Source: Microbacterium kunmingense (GTDB taxonomy: Bacteria > Actinomycetota > Actinomycetes > Actinomycetales > Microbacteriaceae). From it: 64,000 bases of DNA. A program made the position numbers and the translations under genes. A model generated the notes under the pieces. The model worked only from the letters and a program-made list of their open reading frames with translations, was not told the DNA's origin and did no database searches. The DNA lies in contig NZ_JAKNUS010000004.1 in NCBI RefSeq assembly GCF_023155745.1, positions 1 to 64,000 on the forward strand, in the 5' to 3' direction. Shown here piece by piece: positions 27,692 through 36,747 of this stretch. Numbering within the stretch: position 1 is the first letter of the stretch; each line of letters begins with the position of its first letter.

Positions 27692-28710
27692 ACCCGCACC
27701 TCCTCGATGACGGCCGCCGCACGCTCCGCGGCTCCCCGCACCTGCCAGCCGCGCCAGTCCGGCGTCCGCATCGCTGCACGCTCGACGAGGGCCGCGACCT
27801 CGTCGGCCTCGGCCGACGAGGGCGCGACCTCCGCCCATCTCCCGGCGGCGAGCACGCGGGCCGTCTCCTCCTGTTCGTCGAAGGGCCGCTCCTGCGGGAC
27901 GACGACGGCGCGCGCGTTGGCTGCGGCGAGATCGGCGACGCTGTTCTGTCCGGCCGCGCTGACGACGACCCGCGCCCGGGTGATCATCGGCCACACGTCG
28001 TCGATGCGGTCACCGTCCCCGGTTCCGGCCGTCTCGACCGTCCACCCCGCCTCGCCGAGCAGCGTCGCCGTGCGGTGTCGCACGGATTCCGGCAGTGTCC
28101 TTCCGAGGAACAGCACCCGCCGCCCCGCTGCATCGCCCGCGCCGCGCCCGTCACCCGCATCACTCCCGTCGTAGCGCGACACGCCACCGACGCGGCGGAC
28201 GCGATCGCGGAAGTGGTCGAGTCCCGCAGCCGGGATGGTGCCCTCCGCCCACGGAGCGAGAATGCGGTCGGCCATCTCGTAGGCCATGCGGTGCGGCCGG
28301 TCGGTCCGGAGGCCCGGCTGGGCGACCACCACCACCGGCACCCCCAGCAGCCGCACGAACGCCGTGACCTCCGCGCTCACGTCGACGACGAACGCCGACA
28401 CCGCGGTGGTCGCGGCCCAGTCGGCGATGAGGGCGAGGCGGGCTCGGTGCCCGGGGTGCGCGATGGGCGCCCAGTGGAGTGCGCCGCGGGCGGTCTCGTC
28501 GCCGAAGTGGCGCGGGGAGTGCCGCGCGCCACGGGGGTCGACGATGTCGTCCGCGTCGAGGGGAAGCGTCTCCCACCGCGCGTGGGAGGGCAGCCCCGGT
28601 GGCGCGGGCAGCGAGGAGAACACGGTGACCTCGTCGTCGAGGTGGGGAAGGATCGCGCGGACGCGCGTGGCGTGCCCCCATCCGTGATGGTGGACGTACC
28701 AGCCGATCAC
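27688..28710 (-). CDS. GT-B glycosyltransferase (MurG/family 28-like)
   Basis: A 340-aa GT-B protein. It begins IGWYVHHHGWGHATRVRAIL, a GHxTR-type opening typical of MurG-like enzymes, and the C-terminal nucleotide-sugar domain has RVVVSAAGQNSVADLAAANA and VVVPQERPFDEQEETARVLA. GTG 28710 overlaps the upstream gene by 4 nt. Operon position suggests addition of one sugar to a shared surface glycan. Confidence 0.82.
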   Translation of the reverse strand: MIGWYVHHHGWGHATRVRAILPHLDDEVTVFSSLPAPPGLPSHARWETLPLDADDIVDPRGARHSPRHFGDETARGALHWAPIAHPGHRARLALIADWAATTAVSAFVVDVSAEVTAFVRLLGVPVVVVAQPGLRTDRPHRMAYEMADRILAPWAEGTIPAAGLDHFRDRVRRVGGVSRYDGSDAGDGRGAGDAAGRRVLFLGRTLPESVRHRTATLLGEAGWTVETAGTGDGDRIDDVWPMITRARVVVSAAGQNSVADLAAANARAVVVPQERPFDEQEETARVLAAGRWAEVAPSSAEADEVAALVERAAMRTPDWRGWQVRGAAERAAAVIEEVRV

Positions 28711-29861
28711 GCCCCGACCGCCGAGCCCACGGCATCCGCCGTCACCAGCGCGGGAAGGGCAGCCCCGTTCGCGGCGACCGACAGCACCCGTTCGATCTCG
28801 CGGTGACGCTGCTCGAGCGAGTAGCGCGCCTCGGCGGCATCCCGGATCCGACCGCGCGGAAGACCCCAGCGCGAGAGCGCGGCGAGACCCGCGGCGGCGC
28901 GACCAAGCGCGCCGACGTCACCTGTTGGCACCACCGTCGTGGCGGGCATGCCCGCGAGCACCTCGCCGATGCCGCCCGCGTCGAACGCCGCGACGGGCGT
29001 GCCGGTCATGAGCGCCTCGGCGGCGACGAGGCCGAACGGCTCGTCCCACACCGGGGTCACCAGCGCCACGGCCGACGCACCGATCACATCGCTCAGCGCG
29101 GGGAGGCCGAGCGGCCCGAGGTACTCGATCCGCCCGCCGAGCAGGGGCTCGACCTCCCGCGCGAAGTACGCGGCGTCGCCGATCCTGCCCGCGATGCGCA
29201 GGCGCGCCCCGGCCCGCTGCGCCGCGCGGATCGCGAGGTGCGGAGCCTTCTCGGGAACGATCCGCCCGAACCACACCCACCCCGGTCCCCCCGCGCCCAG
29301 GTGCCACTGGTCGGCATCGACGCCGTTGGGGAAGACGAACGAGTCGACCCCGGCATCCGACCACGCCCGCGCCGTGAACTGGCTCACCGCGAGGAACCGG
29401 TGCGGCGCGCGCCCCGGGAGCATGCGCGCCGCGCGCACCATTCCGGGAAGCGGCGGCGTGTGAAGCGTCGTCACCACCGGCAGTCCGAGGTCCCGGCTCC
29501 ACAGGATCGGATCGCCGTGGAGGCTGTGGTTGTCGACGACGTCGACCGGCAGCATCCGGGCGTCCAGGAGATCGCGCAGCCGCTCGAAAGCCCCTGCCAT
29601 CCGGCGGTCGTGGCCGTCGGGACTGGTGCTGTCGGAGGCGTCCTGGGGCCGGCCCCACCGCGGACGGGGAAGTCGCAGCTCGGGCCGCGGTCCGAGGAAG
29701 TCCGATCCGTCCGCCGCGCACAGGAAGACCGTGTGGCCCTGCCGGCGGAGCCATCGCACCCGATTCCACACCACCGCCTCGAGCCCGCCCGCGTGGGGCT
29801 GGCGGAGCGCGTGCCGCTCGGGGGCGACCACGAGCACCCGGAGCCGTTCGACCGCGCTCAT
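28707..29861 (-). CDS. Glycosyltransferase family 4
   Basis: A 384-aa GT-B enzyme. HAGGLEAVVWNRVRWLRRQG is the acceptor-domain opening; WFGRIVPEKAPHLAIRAAQR and the EX7E region TPVWDEPFGLVAAEALMTGT (donor binding and catalysis) are clear. Start overlaps the preceding gene by 4 nt. Retaining transferase with unknown sugar. Confidence 0.92.
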   Translation of the reverse strand: MSAVERLRVLVVAPERHALRQPHAGGLEAVVWNRVRWLRRQGHTVFLCAADGSDFLGPRPELRLPRPRWGRPQDASDSTSPDGHDRRMAGAFERLRDLLDARMLPVDVVDNHSLHGDPILWSRDLGLPVVTTLHTPPLPGMVRAARMLPGRAPHRFLAVSQFTARAWSDAGVDSFVFPNGVDADQWHLGAGGPGWVWFGRIVPEKAPHLAIRAAQRAGARLRIAGRIGDAAYFAREVEPLLGGRIEYLGPLGLPALSDVIGASAVALVTPVWDEPFGLVAAEALMTGTPVAAFDAGGIGEVLAGMPATTVVPTGDVGALGRAAAGLAALSRWGLPRGRIRDAAEARYSLEQRHREIERVLSVAANGAALPALVTADAVGSAVGA

Positions 29862-31042
29862 CGGCGTCCCTCCCCCACCCGCAGGAGTTCCCCTGCCCGC
29901 CGGGCGCGCGCGTCCTCCATCGCCTCGCGATACAGCGCCGCGTGGGCGGCCCGCACCTCATCTCGTTCCCTCATCCGGGCGCGGCGCCGCTCCCGTCGGA
30001 CCGGGGGTCGGTCGGCCGCCTGTCGGGCGGCCCTGGCCCGCTGCACGGCATCGACGAGCGTCGACGGATCGTCGAGATCGAGGGTGGCGAAAGACGACGG
30101 ATGCTGCGCCGCGACGTGACCCACCGGGGTGCCGGCCACGGGGACACCCAGATCGAAGCAGAGTTCGACCCAGCCCGAATGGGTACCGTGCCGGTAGGGC
30201 AGGACGAAGAGGTCGAGCCCGGCGAGCCACGCCTCGACCGCGGCATCCGTCATCCGGGGTGTGCGCCGCAGTTGCACCGACGGGTGCGACGCCGCGATCG
30301 TCTGGAGTCGCGCGGCGAGGTCGGCGTCGCGCACCCGCTCATTCAACAGGATGTCGAAGAGGACGGGGGTTCCCGCGGTCGTCAGCAGTTCCGCGGCCGC
30401 GACCGCCACCGCCACGGCAGCGGCGGCGTCGATGTTGGGGCGGAGGTCGCGGAGGTGCAGACCGACGCGACGCGGGGTGGGGTCGATCGGAGCGGAGACA
30501 CCGCTCTCGCCCGAGTCGGCCGTGAGGAGGGGGTGCGGCAGCACCTCGCAGGTGCGGCCCCACCGGCGCTCGACCTCGGAGGCCGCGTCGGCGGTGAGGG
30601 TGACCAGCCGGTCGGCTGCGGGGATGATCACGTCCAGCAGCGCCAGGTAGGGGGCCTGATCGGTGAGCTGGGGATTGTCGAGGTCGTGCACCGTGTACAC
30701 GACCGCGAGTCCGCGCTCGCGCGCGACGGCGAGCGCGGCGGCGAGATCGTCGGGGGCGGACGACTCCAACCCGAAATGCACGTGCAGCACGTCGAGCCGG
30801 GCCGCGTTGTCATCGATCCACGGCGGCGTGAGCGCGACGGGAGGCCACCAGCGGCCGTCCGTGGCACCGGGCACGGGGGGATCGGGCGCCAGGTCGACCA
30901 GCCGCCGATCGATGACGGCTTGGACGTAGGGATGTGCAGACGGCACGGATGCGACGCGGATGCGCGGGGTGTCGGTGGTTATGTCTACTCTCCCTCTGCC
31001 CGTGGAACGCTTCGCGATACCAGACTTACGAAGACGTCGCAA
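29858..31042 (-). CDS. Glycosyltransferase, GT-B type (start uncertain)
   Basis: A protein of up to 394 aa with RVASVPSAHPYVQAVID, LDVLHVHFGLESSAPDDLAA (acceptor domain), PRRVGLHLRDLRPNID, and LAGLDLFVLPYRHGTHSGWV followed by ELCFDLGVPVAGTPVGHVAA (donor domain). No good start is visible. TTG 31042 opens the frame but has no ribosome site. The best ribosome site (AGGGAGAG, about 30988-30995) is followed 6 nt later by an in-frame ATA at 30982, and the first in-frame GTG is at 30946. First gene of the minus-strand glycosyltransferase operon. Confidence 0.8.
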   Translation of the reverse strand: MRRLRKSGIAKRSTGRGRVDITTDTPRIRVASVPSAHPYVQAVIDRRLVDLAPDPPVPGATDGRWWPPVALTPPWIDDNAARLDVLHVHFGLESSAPDDLAAALAVARERGLAVVYTVHDLDNPQLTDQAPYLALLDVIIPAADRLVTLTADAASEVERRWGRTCEVLPHPLLTADSGESGVSAPIDPTPRRVGLHLRDLRPNIDAAAAVAVAVAAAELLTTAGTPVLFDILLNERVRDADLAARLQTIAASHPSVQLRRTPRMTDAAVEAWLAGLDLFVLPYRHGTHSGWVELCFDLGVPVAGTPVGHVAAQHPSSFATLDLDDPSTLVDAVQRARAARQAADRPPVRRERRRARMRERDEVRAAHAALYREAMEDARARRAGELLRVGEGRR

Positions 31043-31092
31043 TGCAAGGGGGCGAGAGGAGCGCGACGTGATCGACGAGATACGTTCACATC

Positions 31093-32022
31093 ATGAACGG
31101 TGCTCCGAATGTGCTCGCCGCCGTTGCGCTGGAAGACGCTTCGGTGGTACAGCGCCGTGAGCACTACGGGGAGTTCTTCGGCCTCACCCCGCTGCCCGAC
31201 CGCTACGGGGTCGTGGTCGGCAACTGCCAGGCGGAATCCCTGCGGATCGTGCTGGATGCCCCGGATCGGCGATTCGTCCGGGTGCCGCCGGTGCACGAGA
31301 TAACCGCCGAGGAGGCGGGGCGGCTGCAGGTCCTCGTCGCCGGCGCGGCCGTGGTCGTCACCCAGCCCATCCGCGCCGACTACCGCGGCCTCCCGCTCGG
31401 CACCGCTCAGCTCTCGTCGGCGACGTCGGGCGCCGTGCTGACCGTGCCCTCCGTCCGCTTCTCGGGGCTGCAGCCCTTCCAGGCCGCGATCCGCGTGCCG
31501 GGCGCGGAGGAGGACCCCCCGATCGTGGCGTACCACGATGTCCGCACGCTTGCGGAGGCAGCCGGAGTTCCCGCTCGGTCCGCTCTTCGACCCGAGGACG
31601 TCCGCGACATCGCCCGCGACTCGCTCGACGAGCTCCGTACCCGCGAGCAGCACATCGACGTGCCGGTGTCCGACCTCTACGCAGCCCCCACCACCGACCA
31701 CGCCCGGACGGTCAATCACCCGGGCAACGCCATCTGGATGCCGCTCGGCGCCCGGGTGATCGACGCCCTCGGCCTGGCGGGCGAGGTGACCGACCCGGAG
31801 CGCCCGCTCCTGGCCTCGGTGCGAAGTCCCCTGGCCCCCGAGGTCATCGAGGCGTGGTCGCTGCCGGAGGAGCCGCGCGCGCACTGGCTGGTCGAGGGTC
31901 GCGCGGTCGACGATGCGGAGGTGCGCGACGCCCACCGCCGCTGGTACGCCGCCCACCCCGCCTTCGTTGACGCCGCCCTCACGCGCCTGGCTCCCCTCCT
32001 CTCGCGCTGGCAGCACCGATGA
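31093..32022 (+). CDS. WcbI-like polysaccharide biosynthesis putative acetyltransferase
   Basis: A 309-aa protein whose opening GVVVGNCQAESLRIVLDAPD matches the GNCQ signature of the WcbI family (capsule biosynthesis, putative acetyltransferase). Following segments VVVTQPIRADYRGLPLGTAQ and IVAYHDVRTLAEA fit as well, and NHPGNAIWMPLG is a conserved late motif. TACGTT lies 6 nt before the ATG. Divergent from the GT operon and followed by two more transferases, so it probably modifies the same glycan. Confidence 0.82.
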   Translation: MNGAPNVLAAVALEDASVVQRREHYGEFFGLTPLPDRYGVVVGNCQAESLRIVLDAPDRRFVRVPPVHEITAEEAGRLQVLVAGAAVVVTQPIRADYRGLPLGTAQLSSATSGAVLTVPSVRFSGLQPFQAAIRVPGAEEDPPIVAYHDVRTLAEAAGVPARSALRPEDVRDIARDSLDELRTREQHIDVPVSDLYAAPTTDHARTVNHPGNAIWMPLGARVIDALGLAGEVTDPERPLLASVRSPLAPEVIEAWSLPEEPRAHWLVEGRAVDDAEVRDAHRRWYAAHPAFVDAALTRLAPLLSRWQHR

Positions 32023-32023
32023 A

Positions 32024-32096
32024 CCGCGAGAGTGCATCTGGGCGCCGAGGGTGCGGGGTCTCGCCGCATTCTCGGCGCGCCGTCGCACTCTCGCGG
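32024..32096 (+). repeat. Nested hairpin between WcbI and GT genes
   Basis: Outer perfect arms CCGCGAGAGTGC (32024-32035) and GCACTCTCGCGG (32085-32096) enclose inner arms GCGCCGAG (32042-32049) and CTCGGCGC (32071-32078). It begins two bases after the WcbI stop. It may attenuate or end the upstream transcript. The GC-rich rest of the gap (32097-32146) shows only short GGCGGGCAG-type repeats. Confidence 0.6.
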
Positions 32097-32146
32097 GCAG
32101 CCGGGCGGACAGGCGGGCAGCCGGGCGGGCGGGCAGGGGGGTGCGC

Positions 32147-33118
32147 GTGAGCGGCGCGCCGGTCCTCGTCGTGCACCCGGGCGACCACGGGGTGGCCGCG
32201 TACGGGCGCCAGGTCGCCGAGGCCGTCGCCGCGCGGCGAACCGGCATCCTCACCGTCGACGCGGCCGATGAGCCCGACCTTCTCGCGGGAAGCCCCGTGC
32301 ACGTGCAGTTCACCGACCGGCTGTGGGCCGACACCCCCGAGGCGGCCGCCGAGCGCTTCGTCGCGCTCGCCGCGCGGCGCCCCGTCACGGTCACCCTGCA
32401 CGACGTGCCCCAACCGTCGGACGGCCCGCGGAACCTCCCCCGGCGCCGGGCCGCGTATGCCGCCGTCGCCGCCACGGCGCGCGCGGTCGCGGTCAACAGC
32501 GACCACGAGCTCGCCCTGCTGCAGGAGGCCGACATCGCCCCGCGGTCGGTGCGCAGCATCCCGCTCCCCGTCGACATCGATGCGGACGTCACGCCGCACG
32601 CGTCGGACGGCGCGGTCGGGGTGCTCGGCTTCTTCTACCCCGGGAAGGGACACGACGAGGTCGCCCGGGCGGCGGCCGCAGCCGGGCTCGCGCGGATGAC
32701 CGTGCTCGGCCGGGCGTCCGACGGCCATGCCGCCGACCTCGAGGCCTTCGTCGGTCGCGCCGAGGCGCTCGGCCTCGACGTCGAGGTGACGGGGTGGCTC
32801 GACGACGACGATCTCGCCGCGCGCGGGCGGAGCGTCGCGGTGCCGGTGGTGGCGCACCGGCACGTGTCGGCGTCGGGATCGCTCGCGACGTGGATCGGGT
32901 GGGGCCGTCGCCCCGTCACCGAACGCAACCGCTACGTCGACGAGATGGCGCGGCTGCGCCCCGGCACGCTGAGCCCGGTCGAGCCCGCCGATCTCGCGGC
33001 TGAGATCCGCCGCGCAGCCGCGACGCCGGCCTCGACCTGGCACGGCCTGGACCGTGTGCCGTTCTCGATCCGCGACGTGGCCGAGGCCTACCTGTCGTGG
33101 TGGGAGGAGATCGGATGA
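32147..33118 (+). CDS. Glycosyltransferase, GT-B type
   Basis: A 323-aa protein. VLVVHPGDHGVAAYGRQVAE opens it, GSPVHVQFTDRLWADTPEAA and VTVTLHDVPQPSDG complete the first domain, and GVLGFFYPGKGHDEVARAAA, GWLDDDDLAARGRSVAVPVV and ASGSLATWIGWGRRPVTERN form the donor domain. GTG 32147 follows AGGGGGG; GTG 32141 is an alternative. Its stop overlaps the next gene's ATG. Weakly conserved family 4-like enzyme of unknown specificity. Confidence 0.78.
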   Translation: MSGAPVLVVHPGDHGVAAYGRQVAEAVAARRTGILTVDAADEPDLLAGSPVHVQFTDRLWADTPEAAAERFVALAARRPVTVTLHDVPQPSDGPRNLPRRRAAYAAVAATARAVAVNSDHELALLQEADIAPRSVRSIPLPVDIDADVTPHASDGAVGVLGFFYPGKGHDEVARAAAAAGLARMTVLGRASDGHAADLEAFVGRAEALGLDVEVTGWLDDDDLAARGRSVAVPVVAHRHVSASGSLATWIGWGRRPVTERNRYVDEMARLRPGTLSPVEPADLAAEIRRAAATPASTWHGLDRVPFSIRDVAEAYLSWWEEIG

Positions 33119-34416
33119 CCGCTCGCGAGCCGTGGGTCGTCGGAAACGCCTGGGACACCCTGGACGGCGTCGTTCCCGACCCGCTCCCCCGGGTCTCGGT
33201 GATCGTCGCCCACTTCGACCAGCCCGCTGAACTCGCCCGCACCCTCCACGCCCTCGCGGCACAGGACTACCCGACCGAGCTCGTCGAGGTCATCGTCGCC
33301 GACGACGGCAGCCCCAGCGAGGTCCGGACCCCGCCGGGGGTGGGTCTGGTGAGGCAGGATGACCGCGGGTTCCGGCTCTCCGCCGTCCGCAACCTCGGGG
33401 TGCGCGCGAGCACGGGCGACGTGCTGTGCTTCCTCGACGCCGACACCGCGCCCGAGCCGGGGTACCTGCGGGCGCTCACCCGGTTGCCGGCCCTCCTCGC
33501 CGAGGCGGTGACCGTCGGCCGGCGCCGCCACGCCGACTTCGCCGGACTCCCGCCCGATGCGCCCCTGCCGGCGGCGACCGCGGGCCGGGAGCTCACCGAC
33601 CCCGCGTGGCTGCGAGATGCCTACGCGCACAGCGGCAACCTCCGCGACGCGGACGATCGGTCGTACCGCTTCGTCATCGGAGCCGTCCTGGCGTGCTCGC
33701 GGCGGCTCTACGACGAGGTCGGCGGCTTCGACGAGTCGTTCACCGCCTACGGCGGCGAGGACTGGGAGTTCGCCCACCGCGCCTGGCAGGCCGGGGCGGT
33801 CTTCGCCCATGTGCCCGACGCGGTCGCCTGGCACGACGGTCCGGAATGGTCGGCCCGCGACGGGTCGGACACCGCGCGCGCCAACGCGCAGTCCCTGCGA
33901 CTCGCACGCGACATCCCGGTGCGCGGGTCAGCCCCGCGCGGCCTGCTGCCGACCGCACCCGACATCGCGGTCCACCTGTCCGCCTCCCCGTCGGCGGCGG
34001 CGCTCTTCCTCACCGTCGACTCGGTGCTGGCCGCGTTCCCCCAGGCGCGCGTGGTGCTCGGGGATGGCGTCGATCCCCCGCTCGCAGACCCCCGCGTGAT
34101 CTCGGGCGACGTGCCCGATGCGAGGGTCGTGCTGCACCTCGAGCGCGCCGTCGTCATCACCGACCCCGCGTGGATCGTCGACGTCGTCGACCGGCTCGCT
34201 GCGGGCGAGGTCGGCACCGTGCACCTGACCGACCCGGCGGGATCCCCCCTCGGGGTGCTGCGCTCCCGCCGCGCGACAAGACGCGCGCACCGGTGGGGCA
34301 CCGAGGCCGGGTTCCGCGTGGCATCCGTCGTCGCCTCCGGCGTGTCGGCGGTGGGCGATGAACCGCGGATCGAGGCGTGGGTCGGCGGCTGGGGCGGCCC
34401 GGGCTCCTTCCAGTGA
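33115..34416 (+). CDS. Glycosyltransferase family 2 with C-terminal extension
   Basis: A 433-aa protein. The GT-A domain (about residues 25-290) shows PRVSVIVAHFDQPAELARTL, VIVADDGSPSEV, GDVLCFLDADTAPEPGYLRA (DxD) and FDESFTAYGGEDWEFAHRAW (ED motif). The remaining about 140 residues, beginning PDIAVHLSASPSAAALFLTV, resemble a second, degenerate nucleotide-binding domain without a DxD; its role is unknown. ATGA overlap with the preceding gene. Confidence 0.85.
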   Translation: MTAREPWVVGNAWDTLDGVVPDPLPRVSVIVAHFDQPAELARTLHALAAQDYPTELVEVIVADDGSPSEVRTPPGVGLVRQDDRGFRLSAVRNLGVRASTGDVLCFLDADTAPEPGYLRALTRLPALLAEAVTVGRRRHADFAGLPPDAPLPAATAGRELTDPAWLRDAYAHSGNLRDADDRSYRFVIGAVLACSRRLYDEVGGFDESFTAYGGEDWEFAHRAWQAGAVFAHVPDAVAWHDGPEWSARDGSDTARANAQSLRLARDIPVRGSAPRGLLPTAPDIAVHLSASPSAAALFLTVDSVLAAFPQARVVLGDGVDPPLADPRVISGDVPDARVVLHLERAVVITDPAWIVDVVDRLAAGEVGTVHLTDPAGSPLGVLRSRRATRRAHRWGTEAGFRVASVVASGVSAVGDEPRIEAWVGGWGGPGSFQ

Positions 34417-34477
34417 CCCAAAAGCGGCGTTCACGCAACCCCGACTTTCCGGCAGATCCGCCACCTATCGTGACCGC

Positions 34478-35377
34478 ATGAGCACTCGGGACCAGTACAC
34501 GTTCGACAACCCCGTGACGCGCTATGCCCGCGTCGAGCCGCCGCTGCAGCACCAGCCCGAACCGGGTGTGCAGGCACGGATGCAGCCGGTCCCCGACCTC
34601 GGGGAGAAGACCTACCGCGGCACCGGGCGCCTCGCCGGCCGGAAGGCGCTCATCACCGGCGGCGATTCGGGCATCGGCGGCGCCGTGGCCATCGCGTTCG
34701 CGCGTGAGGGCGCGGATGTCGCGATCGTGCACCTCCCGGGCGAGGCCGAGGATGCCGCGCACATCCTGGACCAGATCGCGGATGCCGGGACGCGAGGCCA
34801 CGCGATCGTCGCCGACATCTCCGACGCCGCCCGCTGCCGCGCCGTCATCGACGAGGCGGTCGAGGCGCTCGGCGGCCTCGACATCCTCGTCAACAACGCC
34901 GGACGCCAGATCGCTGTGGAGAGGGTGGAGGACCTCAGCGACGAACAGTTCGAGCTCACCTTCCGCACCAACGTGTTCGCACCCTTCTGGCTGACCAAGG
35001 CCGCCCTCGCCCACCTTCCCGCGGGCTCGAGCATCATCAACACCGCCTCCCTCGAGGCGTACAAGCCCGCACCCGACCGGCTCGACTACGCCTCGACGAA
35101 GGCGGCGATCAACAACCTGTCCAAGGGCCTCGCCGTCCAGCTCGCCGAGCGCGGCATCCGCGTGAACGTCGTCGCGCCCGGCCCGGTCTGGACGGCCCTG
35201 CAGGTCTCGGACGGCGTGTCGGACGAGCAGATGAAGGCCTTCGACGACGAGAACACCTACCAGCGCTCCGGCCAGCCGGCCGAGCTCGCCCCGGCGTACG
35301 TCTTCCTCGCCTCATCGGAGTCGAGCTACGTCTCCGGTGCCACGCTCAACGTCAACGGCGGGATGATCACCCCGTGA
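34478..35377 (+). CDS. Short-chain dehydrogenase/reductase (YghA-like)
   Basis: A 299-aa NAD(P)-dependent SDR with the N-terminal extension typical of the YghA/general-stress branch (QPEPGVQARMQPVPDLGEKT). Cofactor motif is TGGDSGIGGAVAIAFAREGA, catalytic residues are Ser in IINTASLEAYKP and Tyr/Lys in YASTKAAINNLSK, and NNAG is present. TATCGT lies 6 nt before the ATG, suggesting a leaderless transcript. Its TGA overlaps the next gene's GTG by 4 nt, so it heads a three-gene redox operon. It is about 50% alike by eye to the SDR at 40261. Confidence 0.92.
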   Translation: MSTRDQYTFDNPVTRYARVEPPLQHQPEPGVQARMQPVPDLGEKTYRGTGRLAGRKALITGGDSGIGGAVAIAFAREGADVAIVHLPGEAEDAAHILDQIADAGTRGHAIVADISDAARCRAVIDEAVEALGGLDILVNNAGRQIAVERVEDLSDEQFELTFRTNVFAPFWLTKAALAHLPAGSSIINTASLEAYKPAPDRLDYASTKAAINNLSKGLAVQLAERGIRVNVVAPGPVWTALQVSDGVSDEQMKAFDDENTYQRSGQPAELAPAYVFLASSESSYVSGATLNVNGGMITP

Positions 35378-36747
35378 AAGTCGAGGGCACGGTCTACGTG
35401 CTGCCCGGGCTCGGGCTCTCGGCCGAGGCCGTCGCACCCCTCGCCGCACATCTTTCCCCCGCCCTCGCGGTCGTCGGTGTCGACCTTCCCGGCCACGGCG
35501 GGGCTCCGGATGCCGACGGCGACGGCGTCTCCGCCCTCGCCGATGCCGTGATCGCGGCGATCGCGCAGAGTGCGACCGGGGGGCCGTGGCTCCTGTGCGG
35601 CCACAGCATGGGAGGCAAGGTCGCCGCCGTCGTCGCCGACCGCGTCCTCCGTGGGGATGCGCCCCTGTTCGGCCTGGCGGGCCTGGTGCTGCTCGCGCCC
35701 TCTCCTGCCACACCGGAGCCGATGTCCGACGACAAGCGCGAGGAGATGCTGTCGTGGGCGGCCGCCGGGCCGATCTCCGAGGCTCACGCGCGCCGATTCG
35801 TCGCCGACAACGTCGGGGCATCGCTGGATCCGTCCGATGAGGGGGCGGCGATCGCCCAGGTGCAGGCGATGTCGCCGCGCGCCTGGCGTCGCTGGCTCCA
35901 CACGGGCAGCCGCGAAGACGTCAGCGGCGGCCTCGACATCGCCGCCGTCCCCGCGGTCGTCGTCGCGGGCGAGGAGGATGCCGACCTCGGCGCCGACGCT
36001 CAGCAAGGCCTCGTCGCCCGCACCCTGCCGAACGCGACGATCATGTCGTTGCCCGGCGCCGGCCATCTGCTCCTGTTCGAGCGCCCCGCCGAGGTCGCCG
36101 CGGCGATCGAAGGACTGTGGGCCGCCATCTCGACGGGATCGACCCGCGTTCCCGACAGCTGGGGCCGTGTCATCGCCTCCGAGCGGACCGATGCCGAGAC
36201 CCGCGGCATCCTCGCCCGCCGCCATCTCGCCGACGACCCCGACGCCGAACCGCAGGCACTCTCCCGCGCCCAGCTCGTCCTCCTCGCGGCGGTCGCGGCG
36301 CGTCTCATGCCGCGCGGCCCCGATGACCGGTTCGACCTCGCGCGGGTCGTCGACCGCGAACTCGCCGCCGGCCGGGGCGACGGCTGGCGGCCACCGGGCC
36401 TCCCCCACGACGCCGAGGCCTACCGGCTCGGACTCGATGCCCTCGCCGGCGCCTGGCCCGGCGACACCACGAGCCAGGATCACCTCATCGCCGACATCAT
36501 CGCCGGGGCGGGCTTCGCGGGCTCGCCGTGGGACGACGAGACGACGCAGCGGTGGTTCGAGGACGTCCGCGCCGACCTCGCACAGGCGTGGGTGTCGCAT
36601 CCCGCGACCTCCGCCCGGCTCGGATTCGACGGCTTCATCACCGCGATCGACTCCCCAGACCCCGGCTTCTCCGAGCTCCGCGCCGACCGCCGCGCCGCCT
36701 GGGAGCCCGACACCCTCGGCACCGTTGCAGCGGAAGAAGACGAATGA
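35374..36747 (+). CDS. Fusion: alpha/beta hydrolase plus gluconate 2-dehydrogenase subunit 3-like domain
   Basis: A 457-aa two-domain protein. Residues 1 to about 250 are an alpha/beta hydrolase with nucleophile Ser78 in LLCGHSMGGKVAA, an acidic residue in VVVAGEEDADLG and His in LPGAGHLLLFERP. From about residue 270 it resembles the small subunit (subunit 3) of GMC-type sugar dehydrogenases: LSRAQLVLLAAVAARLMPRG, AGRGDGWRPPGLPHDAEAYR, QRWFEDVRADLAQAWVSHPA. That subunit normally carries its own Tat signal; none is present here, so it should be cytoplasmic. Overlaps the GMC gene (ATGA), its expected partner. A lactonase role for the hydrolase half is a guess. Confidence 0.82.
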   Translation: MKVEGTVYVLPGLGLSAEAVAPLAAHLSPALAVVGVDLPGHGGAPDADGDGVSALADAVIAAIAQSATGGPWLLCGHSMGGKVAAVVADRVLRGDAPLFGLAGLVLLAPSPATPEPMSDDKREEMLSWAAAGPISEAHARRFVADNVGASLDPSDEGAAIAQVQAMSPRAWRRWLHTGSREDVSGGLDIAAVPAVVVAGEEDADLGADAQQGLVARTLPNATIMSLPGAGHLLLFERPAEVAAAIEGLWAAISTGSTRVPDSWGRVIASERTDAETRGILARRHLADDPDAEPQALSRAQLVLLAAVAARLMPRGPDDRFDLARVVDRELAAGRGDGWRPPGLPHDAEAYRLGLDALAGAWPGDTTSQDHLIADIIAGAGFAGSPWDDETTQRWFEDVRADLAQAWVSHPATSARLGFDGFITAIDSPDPGFSELRADRRAAWEPDTLGTVAAEEDE

